A stretch of 64,000 nt of DNA, from the NCBI RefSeq assembly GCF_014595885.1, contig NZ_JABUKC010000002.1:124001-188000 (forward strand), given 5' to 3'. The position numbers were made by a program, and so were the translations under genes. This DNA is from Microcella alkalica (lineage in GTDB: Bacteria > Actinomycetota > Actinomycetes > Actinomycetales > Microbacteriaceae). Shown in pieces: positions 1 to 7,292 of this stretch; within the stretch, counting starts at the first letter, position 1, and every line of letters begins with the position of its first letter. The notes under the pieces were generated by a model. That model saw nothing but the letters and a program-made list of their open reading frames with translations, searched no databases and was not told the DNA's origin.

Positions 1-79
1 GGCCGACTCGCGATCGCCGGCGGCGGCGGTGCGCGGGCGCGGTCTCACTCACGGCACCACGCTACCCGCGGGCGTGAGC
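1..79. other. window edge, no feature seen
   Basis: The first 79 bases, downstream of the TspO-like gene, hold no gene start, hairpin or promoter that I can support. Confidence 0.5.
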
Positions 80-616
80 TCAGCCGGCGAGGACGGCGAT
101 GGCGGCGTTGAGTGTCGTCGCGTAGAGCACCCACAGCCAGTACGGCACGAGCAGGGCGGCGGCCGTCCGGCTGACGTCGCCGAAGCGGATGATCGTCGCG
201 AGCACCGCGAAGTCGAGGGCGACGATGATGCCGAGCGCGATCCACAGCCCCGGCCCGCCGATGAGCGCGCCGAGGCCGAAGAAGGCGGGGCTCCAGGCCG
301 CGTTGAGGGCGAGCTGCACGCCGTACACGGTGAGCGCGCGCGAGCGATCCCGGCTGGCGGGGCGCCGCCAGACGAGCCACGCCGCGACGGACATCGCGAG
401 GTACAGCACCGTCCACACCGGGCCGAACGCCGCGTTCGGCGGCGTCCACATCGGCTTGGCGGCCTCCGCGTACCAGCCCTCGATCGCGGGCTGGCTGACG
501 ATCGCGCCGACTCCGCCGACGAGCAGGGAGAGCGCGAGGAAGCCGAGGAGGGCAGCGCCGGAGCGGAGGGCGGAGCGGTCGCCGACGGCGGTGGTCGCCG
601 TGCGCGTCTGGGTCAT
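80..616 (-). CDS. TspO/MBR family membrane protein
   Basis: A 178-residue hydrophobic protein with about five membrane segments, the usual size and topology of the TspO (translocator / tryptophan-rich sensory protein) family. The family signature is visible as MWTPPNAAFGPVWTVLY near residues 53-69. Members bind porphyrins and other hydrophobic ligands in the membrane and are linked to stress or tetrapyrrole handling; the ligand here is unknown. I start at the ATG at 616 because a GGAGG-type ribosome site lies just upstream; an in-frame upstream extension to 691 has no such support. It is the last gene of a leftward run, separated by about 105 bases from the amine oxidase gene, so it may or may not be cotranscribed with it. 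Confidence 0.88.
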   Translation of the reverse strand: MTQTRTATTAVGDRSALRSGAALLGFLALSLLVGGVGAIVSQPAIEGWYAEAAKPMWTPPNAAFGPVWTVLYLAMSVAAWLVWRRPASRDRSRALTVYGVQLALNAAWSPAFFGLGALIGGPGLWIALGIIVALDFAVLATIIRFGDVSRTAAALLVPYWLWVLYATTLNAAIAVLAG

Positions 617-721
617 CCGGCCTCCTTCCCGCAGGGAACAGTAGGTCGGGATGCTCCGAGGCTCCTGCGCGTGGCCTGGGCGCGAGCGCACCCCCCTTCG
701 CGCAGAGCGTGTCGGGGAGGC

Positions 722-2119
722 TCAGTGGCCGACGAGCGGCCCCATCGCCTTGGCGATGAGCGACGGCCGCCCGGTGAGGCGCTCCTCGACGTCGGCGGTC
801 GTCATCGCGACGAGGCCGGCGTTCGCGCCGAGGAAGCGCAGCGGCTCCGGCTCCCACGAGGGGGAGCGGTGCCCGACCCACGGCAGTCGCGTGAGCGGGG
901 TGTCGGCGCCCGTGACGAGGTCGGCGAGCGTGCGGCCGGCGAGGTTCGTCGTCGCCAAGCCGTCGCCCACGTAGCCGCCGGCGCCGCCGAGGCCCGTCGT
1001 GGGGTCGTAGACGACGCTCGCGTGCCAGTCGCGGGGCACGCCGAGCGGCCCGCCCCACGTGTGGCTGACCTCGAGCTCGGGCAGCTGGGGGAAGAGCTCC
1101 TGCACGGTGCGCCGCAGGTGGTCGAAGACCCGCTGCACGCGGTCGTACTCGGGCCGGATCGCGCTGCCGAAGTGGTACCGCGCACCACGCCCCCCGAAGG
1201 CGATGCGGTCATCCGCGGTGCGCTGCCCGTAGATGACGAGGTGCCGGCCGTCGGCGAAGGTCTGCCCGTGCTCGATGCCCATCTCGTCCCAGACGGCAGC
1301 GGGCAGCGGCTCGGTGGCGAGCATGAGCGAGTACAGGGGCAGGATGCGGCGCCGCGACTGCGCGACGCTCGCCCCGTACCCCTCGAGGGCCGCGATCACG
1401 TGGCGGGCCCGCACGCGGCCGCGGGTGGTCTCGACCACCCCCGGCGCCCACGCGGTCACCTCGGTGCCCTCGAAGATCGTCGCGCCGCGCGCCTCGACGA
1501 TGCGGGCCAGGGAGCGCGTGAGTCGAGCAGGGTGCACGCGGGCGCAGGCCGGGTCGTAGACGGCGCCGCGGGCGTGCGAGGCGCGCACGCGCTCGGGCCC
1601 CCACAGCTCGAGGGCGTCGGTGCCGAACGCCCGCGCCTGCTCGACCTCGCGGCGGGCATCCGCCCACTGGGAGGCCGAGCGCGCGAAGACGACGGTGCCG
1701 CCCCTGACGTAGTGCGCGTCGATGCCCTCGTCGGCGATGACGCGGCCGACCTCGTCGACCGTGTCGACCATCGCGCGGCGCATCGCCGCGGCCGCCTCGC
1801 GACCGTGCCGCTGCTCGAGCGAGGCCGCCGAGCGCGGGAACAGCGCCGAGACCCAGCCGCCGTTGCGGCCGGAGGCGCCGAAGCCTGCGATGCGCTTCTC
1901 GAGCAGCACGATGCGCAGGTTCGGGTCGCGGCGCTGCAGCTCGTAGGCCGTCCAGAGCCCGGTGAGGCCCGCGCCGATGATGGCGACGTCGGCGTCGAGG
2001 TCGCCCGGCAGCGGCGGGCGCGGCGACAGGTCGTCGCCGGCCGTCGCGTGCCAGAGACTCAGCTGCGCGTAGTGCTGCGCGCTGTGCTCGGGCGCGCGCG
2101 GCGCTACAGGCGCGCCCAC
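722..2119 (-). CDS. FAD-dependent amine oxidase (DAO / PuuB-like)
   Basis: About 465 residues of the D-amino-acid-oxidase-like FAD oxidoreductase family. The N-terminal Rossmann motif IIGAGLTGLWTAYEL (about residues 33-47) binds FAD, followed by the family-typical GASGRNGGW stretch. Close relatives include gamma-glutamylputrescine oxidase PuuB and related amine oxidases. The GTG start at 2119 lies inside the aminotransferase gene, so the two overlap by 16 bases and are probably translationally coupled. Together with the aminotransferase and the divergent aldehyde dehydrogenase it suggests oxidation of putrescine or a derived amine to an aldehyde. A glutamylputrescine synthetase, needed for the Puu route, is not in the window, so the exact substrate is open. 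Confidence 0.82.
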   Translation of the reverse strand: MGAPVAPRAPEHSAQHYAQLSLWHATAGDDLSPRPPLPGDLDADVAIIGAGLTGLWTAYELQRRDPNLRIVLLEKRIAGFGASGRNGGWVSALFPRSAASLEQRHGREAAAAMRRAMVDTVDEVGRVIADEGIDAHYVRGGTVVFARSASQWADARREVEQARAFGTDALELWGPERVRASHARGAVYDPACARVHPARLTRSLARIVEARGATIFEGTEVTAWAPGVVETTRGRVRARHVIAALEGYGASVAQSRRRILPLYSLMLATEPLPAAVWDEMGIEHGQTFADGRHLVIYGQRTADDRIAFGGRGARYHFGSAIRPEYDRVQRVFDHLRRTVQELFPQLPELEVSHTWGGPLGVPRDWHASVVYDPTTGLGGAGGYVGDGLATTNLAGRTLADLVTGADTPLTRLPWVGHRSPSWEPEPLRFLGANAGLVAMTTADVEERLTGRPSLIAKAMGPLVGH

Positions 2120-3585
2120 GCCTCGGTCAGCACCTTCCGCAGGATCCCCTCGATCTCGTCGAACTCGGCCGGGCCGATCGTGAGCGGCGGGGCGAGCTGG
2201 ATGACGGGGTCGCCTCGGTCGTCGGCGCGGCAGTACAGGCCGGCGTCGAACAGCGCCTTGGAGAGGAAGCCGCGCAGCAGGCGCTCGGACTCGTCGGCGT
2301 CGAAGGTCGCCTTCGTCGCCTTGTCCTTCACGAGCTCGATGCCGAAGAAGTAGCCCTCGCCTCGCACGTCGCCGACGATCGGGAGATCCTTCAGGCGCTC
2401 GAGGGCGGCCCGGAACTTCGGCGAGTTCTCGCGGACGTGCTCGAGGATGCCCTCCTCCTCCATGATGGCGAGGTTCTCGAGGGCGACCGCCGCCGAGACC
2501 GGATGCCCGGCGAAGGTGTACCCGTGGTAGAACGCCGTCTGCCCGTGCTTGAACGGCTCGTAGAGGCGGTCGCTCACGATCATCGCGCCGAGCGGCGAGT
2601 AGCCGGAGGTGAGGCCCTTGGCGCTCGTGATGATGTCGGGCACGTAGCCGAGCGCGGTGCAGGCGAACATCTCGCCGATGCGGCCGTAGGCGCAGATGAC
2701 CTCGTCGCTGACGAGCAGCACGTCGTACTGGTCGCAGATCTCGCGCACGCGCTGGAAGTAGCCGGGGGGCGGCGGAAAGCAGCCGCCGGAGTTCTGCACG
2801 GGCTCGAGGAACACCGCGGCGACGGTGTCGGGCCCCTCGAAGAGGATGGCCTCCTCGATGCGGTTGGCGGCCCACTGGCCGAACTCCTCGAGCGAGCCGT
2901 GGAAGCCCATCTCCTCTGCGCGGTAGTAGTTCGTGTTCGGCACGCGGAAGCCGCCCGGCGTCAGGGGCTCGAACATCTCCTTCATGCCGGGGATGCCGGT
3001 GATCGCGAGGGCGCCCTGCGGGGTGCCGTGGTACGCGATCGAGCGGGAGATGACCTTGTGCTTCATCGGCTTGCCGGTGAGCTTGAAGTACTGCTTGGCG
3101 AGCTTCCACGCCGACTCGACGGCCTCGCCGCCGCCGGTGGTGAAGAACACGCGGTTGAGGTCGCCGGGGGCGTAGTCGGCGAGCTTGTCGGCGAGCTCGA
3201 TCGCCGTCGGGTGCGCGTACGACCACAGCGGGAAGAACGCGAGCTCCTCCGCCTGCCTGCGGGCGGCCTCGGCGAGCCGCTCGCGCCCGTGCCCGACCTG
3301 CACGACGAAGAGGCCGGAGAGACCGTCGATGTACTGCTTGCCGTGCGAGTCGTACACGTGGTGGCCCTCGCCGCGCACGATGATCGGCACGCCGTTGCCG
3401 GCCTCCATGCCGCTCTGGCGCGCGAAGTGCATCCACAGGTGGTCCTTCGCCATCTGCTGCAGCGCGACCTCGCGGTCGGGCTCGACGGCACCGGGCAGGG
3501 GCCCGGCCGTGGTCGCGGCGTGGGCGTCGTGCGAGGCCTCGTGGGCCTGCTCGGTCTTCTTCTTGGATCGGGTGAAGAGTGTCAT
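2104..3585 (-). CDS. class III aminotransferase, probably polyamine (putrescine) transaminase
   Basis: A 493-residue PLP-dependent class III aminotransferase. The cofactor Asp lies in SDEVICAYGRIG and the Schiff-base Lys is K323 in ITSAKGLTSGYSPLGA; both are intact. Relatives are annotated as putrescine or omega-amino acid:pyruvate transaminases, which convert putrescine to 4-aminobutyraldehyde. The N-terminal 40 residues are charged and low in complexity, longer than usual. The start at 3585 is the ATG of an ATGA overlap with the lrp-type gene, so it is translated in the same operon. The neighbouring aldehyde dehydrogenase would consume its product. The amine substrate is inferred from context, not shown by the sequence. 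Confidence 0.85.
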   Translation of the reverse strand: MTLFTRSKKKTEQAHEASHDAHAATTAGPLPGAVEPDREVALQQMAKDHLWMHFARQSGMEAGNGVPIIVRGEGHHVYDSHGKQYIDGLSGLFVVQVGHGRERLAEAARRQAEELAFFPLWSYAHPTAIELADKLADYAPGDLNRVFFTTGGGEAVESAWKLAKQYFKLTGKPMKHKVISRSIAYHGTPQGALAITGIPGMKEMFEPLTPGGFRVPNTNYYRAEEMGFHGSLEEFGQWAANRIEEAILFEGPDTVAAVFLEPVQNSGGCFPPPPGYFQRVREICDQYDVLLVSDEVICAYGRIGEMFACTALGYVPDIITSAKGLTSGYSPLGAMIVSDRLYEPFKHGQTAFYHGYTFAGHPVSAAVALENLAIMEEEGILEHVRENSPKFRAALERLKDLPIVGDVRGEGYFFGIELVKDKATKATFDADESERLLRGFLSKALFDAGLYCRADDRGDPVIQLAPPLTIGPAEFDEIEGILRKVLTEAWARL

Positions 3586-4049
3586 CGTGTTCCCCAGTTG
3601 TAGAACTGCTTGAGCAGTCGTAGATAGACGAAGGTCTCGGTGCTCTGCACGCCCTCGATGCCGCGGATCTGCTTGTTCAGCAGCTCGATGAGGTCGTCGT
3701 CGTTTTCGCACACGACCTCGGCCATGATGTCGAAGCTGCCGGCGGTGAGCACGACGTAGTCGACGGCCGGGATGCGCGAGAGGGTCTCGGCGACGCTCGT
3801 GGTGTCGCCGCTCACGCGGATGCCGATCATCGCCTGCCGGTAGAAGCCGAGCTGCATCGGGTCGGTGACGGCCACGACCTGCATGACCCCCGACTCGGTG
3901 AGCTTCTGCACGCGCTGCCGCACGGCCGCCTCGCTCAGGCCGACCGCCTTGCCGATCTCGGCGTAGGAGCGCCGCCCGTCGTCCTGCAGCTGCTCGATGA
4001 TCGCCTTGCTGACGTCATCGAGCTGCACGGGCTTGGAGCGGGCTGCCAT
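3582..4049 (-). CDS. Lrp/AsnC family transcriptional regulator
   Basis: A 155-residue one-domain-plus-one protein: an N-terminal winged helix-turn-helix (about residues 10-58, with YAEIGKAVGLSEAAVRQRVQKL) and a C-terminal RAM ligand-binding and oligomerisation domain (about 68-150). It is the first gene of the leftward polyamine operon and ends in an ATGA overlap with the aminotransferase. A -10-like CAGAAT sits 6 bases before its ATG, so the transcript is probably leaderless, and a GATTC element overlaps that box, which suggests autoregulation. It most likely controls this operon, the divergent dehydrogenase and perhaps the importer at 24692. The effector (a polyamine, GABA or an amino acid) is not visible in the sequence. 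Confidence 0.93.
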   Translation of the reverse strand: MAARSKPVQLDDVSKAIIEQLQDDGRRSYAEIGKAVGLSEAAVRQRVQKLTESGVMQVVAVTDPMQLGFYRQAMIGIRVSGDTTSVAETLSRIPAVDYVVLTAGSFDIMAEVVCENDDDLIELLNKQIRGIEGVQSTETFVYLRLLKQFYNWGTR

Positions 4050-4054
4050 GGAGC

Positions 4055-4145
4055 GATTCTGACAGTGATCGACCGGATAGGCAAGCGAATCCGCACCCTG
4101 AAGCCGATTCGGGCAACGGAATCCGTCGAATCATGCGTGGATTCC
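4055..4145. promoter_or_regulatory. GATTC/GAATC operator array in the divergent lrp / dehydrogenase region
   Basis: Six copies of GATTC or its complement lie at 4055, 4087, 4106, 4119, 4128 and 4140. One sits in the perfect 11-base dyad ACGGAATCCGT (4116-4126) and one in GGATTCC (4139-4145). In such GC-rich DNA this density is far above chance. The array fills the space between the two leaderless promoters, which is where an Lrp octamer would wrap DNA. Assignment to the adjacent regulator is inference. Confidence 0.55.
4056..4061 (-). promoter_or_regulatory. -10 box of a leaderless promoter for the lrp-type operon
   Basis: On the minus strand CAGAAT is followed by exactly 6 bases and then the ATG at 4049, so transcription would begin at or next to the start codon. 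There is no Shine-Dalgarno sequence. Confidence 0.55.
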
Positions 4146-4160
4146 TGCGCGTGCTGGCGC

Positions 4161-4166
4161 TACAGT
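4161..4166 (+). promoter_or_regulatory. -10 box of a leaderless promoter for the aldehyde dehydrogenase gene
   Basis: TACAGT is followed by 7 bases and the ATG at 4174. No ribosome binding site is present, so a leaderless mRNA is the simplest reading. Confidence 0.6.
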
Positions 4167-4173
4167 TCCGGAC

Positions 4174-5610
4174 ATGAGCGTTCCCACTCTCCGCAACGTC
4201 ATCGACGGCCGTTCGGTCGACAGCAGCGCCGACGAGGGTCTCGACCTCGTCGACCCCGCCACCGAGGAGGTCTACGCGCGGGCGCCCATCAGCACGCCGG
4301 GGGAGATCGACGCGGCCTATCGCGCCGCAGACAAGGCCTTCGCGCACTGGGGCCGCACGACGCCGGCCGAGCGGCAGCTCGCGCTCTTCCGGCTCGCCGA
4401 CGCCCTCGCCGAGCGCGCCGAGGAGTTCGCCGACCTCGAGTCGCAGGACACGGGCAAGCCCCGCGCGACCCTCGTCGCCGACGAGATCGACCAGTCGGTC
4501 GACCAGCTGCGCTTCTTCGCGGGCGCCGCGCGCGACCTCACCGGGCGCTCCGCGGGTGAGTACCTCGCCGGGCACACCTCGTACGTGCGCCGCGAGCCCA
4601 TTGGCGTGATCGGCCAGGTGACGCCCTGGAACTACCCGCTCAACATGGCCATCTGGAAGATCGCCCCGGCGATCGCCGCCGGCAACACGGTCGTGCTCAA
4701 GCCCAGCGACACGACGCCGCAGTCGACCGTGCGTCTCGCCGAGCTCGCGGCCGAGCACCTGCCCGCCGGTGTGCTCAACGTCGTCATGGGCGACCGCAGC
4801 ACGGGTGCGGCCCTGCTGCAGCATCCGACCCCCCAGATGGTCGCGATCACCGGCTCGGTGCGCGCCGGCATGGAGGTCGCGAAGGCCGCCGCGAGCGACC
4901 TCAAGCGCGTGCACCTCGAGCTCGGCGGCAAGGCTCCCGCGCTCGTCTTCCCCGACGCCGACCCCGAGAAGGTGGCCGAGGGCCTCGTGCTCGCCGGCTA
5001 CTTCAACGGCGGGCAGGACTGCACGGCGGCCACCCGCGTCATCGTGCACGAGTCGGTGCACGATGAGGTTGTCGCGGCGCTCGCCGCCCGGGCGAGGTCG
5101 CACGGCCGCACGGGCGCGCCGCACGAGGAGGGCATCCTCTACGGCGCCCTCAACAACGCCGCCCAGCTCGAGCGCGTGAGCGGCATCGTCGACCGGCTGC
5201 CCTCGCACGCCGACATCGTCACCGGCGGTCGGCGCCAGGGCGAGAAGGGGTACTTCTACGAGGCGACGATCGTCACCGGCATGCGCCAGGACGACGAGGC
5301 GGTGCAGGAGGAGATCTTCGGGCCCGTGCTCACGGTGCAGACCTTCCGCGACGAGGCCGAGGCGCTCGCCCTCGCGAACGGCGTGCGGTACGCGCTCGCC
5401 GCCTCGGTCTGGACGAACGATCACGCCCGCGCCATGCGCCTCAGTCGCGACCTCGACTTCGGCTGCGTCTGGATCAACACGCACATCCCGTTCGTGTCGG
5501 ACATGCCGCACGGCGGGTTCAAGCACTCCGGCTACGGCAAGGACCTCTCGCACTACGGCTTCGAGGACTACACGCGCCTCAAGCACGTCATGTCGTTCCT
5601 CGGCGAGTGA
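4174..5610 (+). CDS. NAD(P)-dependent aldehyde dehydrogenase, probably 4-aminobutyraldehyde dehydrogenase
   Basis: A full-length 478-residue aldehyde dehydrogenase. The oxyanion/cofactor motif GQVTPWNYPLNMAIWK, the catalytic base E249 in LELGGKAP and the nucleophile C283 in GGQDCTAA are all present. The GGQDC context is typical of the gamma-aminobutyraldehyde/betaine aldehyde branch, which oxidises omega-amino aldehydes to amino acids such as GABA. It diverges from the Lrp, aminotransferase and oxidase operon, whose aldehyde product it would remove; the GABA would go on to the transaminase at 30062. The ATG at 4174 is supported by a -10 box 7 bases upstream and by the alignment-like start MSVPTLRNVIDG. 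Exact aldehyde specificity is inferred from context. Confidence 0.9.
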   Translation: MSVPTLRNVIDGRSVDSSADEGLDLVDPATEEVYARAPISTPGEIDAAYRAADKAFAHWGRTTPAERQLALFRLADALAERAEEFADLESQDTGKPRATLVADEIDQSVDQLRFFAGAARDLTGRSAGEYLAGHTSYVRREPIGVIGQVTPWNYPLNMAIWKIAPAIAAGNTVVLKPSDTTPQSTVRLAELAAEHLPAGVLNVVMGDRSTGAALLQHPTPQMVAITGSVRAGMEVAKAAASDLKRVHLELGGKAPALVFPDADPEKVAEGLVLAGYFNGGQDCTAATRVIVHESVHDEVVAALAARARSHGRTGAPHEEGILYGALNNAAQLERVSGIVDRLPSHADIVTGGRRQGEKGYFYEATIVTGMRQDDEAVQEEIFGPVLTVQTFRDEAEALALANGVRYALAASVWTNDHARAMRLSRDLDFGCVWINTHIPFVSDMPHGGFKHSGYGKDLSHYGFEDYTRLKHVMSFLGE

Positions 5611-5662
5611 CGCTCGTCGCGGCGGGCGGGGGAGCGCTCCCGCCCGCCGTCGCCGAGCGCGC

Positions 5663-5668
5663 TAGTTT
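5663..5668 (+). promoter_or_regulatory. -10 box of a leaderless promoter for the signalling cluster
   Basis: TAGTTT is followed by 7 bases and the ATG at 5676. This decides the start of the FHA gene against the longer reading frame from 5607, and marks the probable promoter of the nine-gene block. Confidence 0.6.
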
Positions 5669-5675
5669 GGTCCGC

Positions 5676-6323
5676 ATGGGGGAGCTCGAGGGGGATGCCG
5701 ACGACACGGTGATCCGTCGGCGGGCTCCCGGGGCCCCCGCCCCCGATCGCGACCAGGGCGCGCCGCCCGTCGAGCACGACGCCCTCGCCGCCGACGCGGC
5801 GGGCGACGACACGATCATCCGCCTCGTCGAGCCGTTCCTGCCGGCGCGCGGTCGCGCCGCCGAGCGGCCCGTGCTCTTGCTCGACTCGCTGCTGCCCGGG
5901 CGCCCGCTCGACCGCCTGCCCGAGGATCACGGCGCCGGTGAGGCCGTGGCGGGTCGCGCCGACTTCGCGCTGCGCGTGCACGGCGTCGAGCAGCTCGTCC
6001 CGCTCGACGCGCCCGTCGTGATCGGGCGGCGCCCCGGCGCGAGCCGCGTGCCGGAGGTCCCCGCGCCGAAGCGCATCGTCGTCCCCGCCGATCGGCAGGG
6101 CGTCTCCGGCCGCCACGCGCGCATCGAGCAGCTCGGCGGATCGGTCGTCGTGACCGATCTCGGGTCGAGCAACGGCACCGTCGTACACTTGCCGGCGGGG
6201 CCGCTGCTGCGGCTCCGACCGGGGGAGTCGTGCGTCGTGCTCCCCGACTCGGTCGTCGACCTCGGCGACGGCATCGACATCGTCGTCGTGGCCGTCGCCC
6301 CGCGAGCGGACGAGTCGTCGTGA
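5676..6323 (+). CDS. FHA domain protein
   Basis: A 215-residue soluble protein with an acidic, low-complexity N-terminal half and a C-terminal forkhead-associated domain (about residues 110-210). The phosphothreonine-binding signature is complete: GRRPG on the first loop, SGRHARIEQ, and DLGSSNGTVV. Two TIIR-type stretches in the N-terminal part (DDTVIRR, DDTIIRL) contain threonines next to acidic residues and could be kinase targets, as in GarA/OdhI-like proteins. It is the first gene of a nine-gene run that continues with a phosphatase and a kinase, so it probably reads the phosphorylation state set by them. No membrane segment is seen. Confidence 0.85.
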   Translation: MGELEGDADDTVIRRRAPGAPAPDRDQGAPPVEHDALAADAAGDDTIIRLVEPFLPARGRAAERPVLLLDSLLPGRPLDRLPEDHGAGEAVAGRADFALRVHGVEQLVPLDAPVVIGRRPGASRVPEVPAPKRIVVPADRQGVSGRHARIEQLGGSVVVTDLGSSNGTVVHLPAGPLLRLRPGESCVVLPDSVVDLGDGIDIVVVAVAPRADESS

Positions 6324-6399
6324 GACCGGCAGACGCCCGCGCGCCCCGCAGGCCCGCACCGCCGACCCCCGCCCGCCCCCGCCACCCTCGGAGCCGCCC

Positions 6400-7191
6400 G
6401 TGACCGCGCTCGGACGCAGCACCGTCCGCCACGTCGTGGCCCTCCCGCATCGCGGGGAGGTCATCGAGCTCTCGTGGCACGGCGTCACGCACACCGGCTA
6501 CCGTCGGGCCGCGAACGAGGACAGCTACCTCGCCGACGTGCCGCTTTTCGCCGTCGCCGACGGGATGGGCGGGCACGCGCACGGCGATCGAGCCTCAGAC
6601 TCGGTCGTGCGGCGCCTGCAGGCCGCCGTCGACGGCGACTTCGTCGAGAGCGACGCGATCGCCGAGGCCCTGAGACTCGCGACGTGGGACATCCACGAGC
6701 TCGACGAGGAGGATCGCGGGATCGGCACGACGGTCACCGGCGTCGCGCTCACGATGCACGACGACCGACCGGTGCTGACCGTGTTCAACGTCGGCGATTC
6801 GCGCGTCTACAGCTTCATCGGCAACGAGCTGCGGCAGATCACGACCGACCACTCGATGGTGCAGGAGCTCGTCGACTCTGGACAGCTCTCGGCGGACGAC
6901 GCCGAGAACCACCCCGAGGCCAACGTCATCACGCGAGCGGTCGGCTTCTCGACCGAGCCCGACGTCGACTTCGCGCGCATCCCCCTCATCCCCGGCATGC
7001 GCCTGCTGCTGTGCAGCGACGGCCTCACCAAGGAGGTGCCGGGCGAGCGCCTGCGGCTGCATCTCGCGGCGCGCCTGAGCGCGCGCGAGACCGCCAACGC
7101 GCTCGTCGACGCCGCCCTCGCGCAGGGCGGTCGCGACAACATCACCGTCATCGTCGTCGACGTCGTCAAGGCGCCCGAGACGCACGACTGA
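6400..7191 (+). CDS. PP2C-family Ser/Thr protein phosphatase
   Basis: A 263-residue PPM/PP2C phosphatase with all metal-binding motifs: NEDSYLADVPLFAVADGMGG, the GTTVTG core, GDSRVYSF, LCSDGLTKEV and GRDNITVIVV at the end. It lacks the membrane anchor found in PstP, so it is cytoplasmic. The GTG start at 6400 follows a GGAG ribosome site about 9 bases upstream. It sits between an FHA reader and a receptor kinase, and is expected to reverse phosphorylation by that kinase. The size and organisation match the stand-alone PP2C proteins found beside FHA and kinase genes in other actinobacterial and type VI/VII-linked loci. Confidence 0.93.
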   Translation: MTALGRSTVRHVVALPHRGEVIELSWHGVTHTGYRRAANEDSYLADVPLFAVADGMGGHAHGDRASDSVVRRLQAAVDGDFVESDAIAEALRLATWDIHELDEEDRGIGTTVTGVALTMHDDRPVLTVFNVGDSRVYSFIGNELRQITTDHSMVQELVDSGQLSADDAENHPEANVITRAVGFSTEPDVDFARIPLIPGMRLLLCSDGLTKEVPGERLRLHLAARLSARETANALVDAALAQGGRDNITVIVVDVVKAPETHD

Positions 7192-7292
7192 GCGAGGGCC
7201 GTTCCGATCGTCCGCCGCGCCCGCGTCGGGTCGGGTCGGGACGCGCGGCCGCTCGTACACTGGGGGGCATCGAGCCGGGAGGGGGGGTATCG

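Noticed and set aside
29-2353. A 774-residue plus-strand frame across the TspO and oxidase genes
   Set aside because: It is antisense to two clear genes, is Arg/Ala/Gly-rich and shows no domain; a GC-driven shadow.
2120-3436. Upstream extension of the oxidase frame to 3436
   Set aside because: The extension lies out of frame over the aminotransferase gene and has shadow composition; the oxidase motifs begin about 30 codons after the GTG at 2119.
5607-5675. Longer N-terminus for the first FHA protein
   Set aside because: A TAGTTT -10 box lies inside the extension at the leaderless distance from the ATG at 5676, and the extension would overlap the dehydrogenase stop codon.
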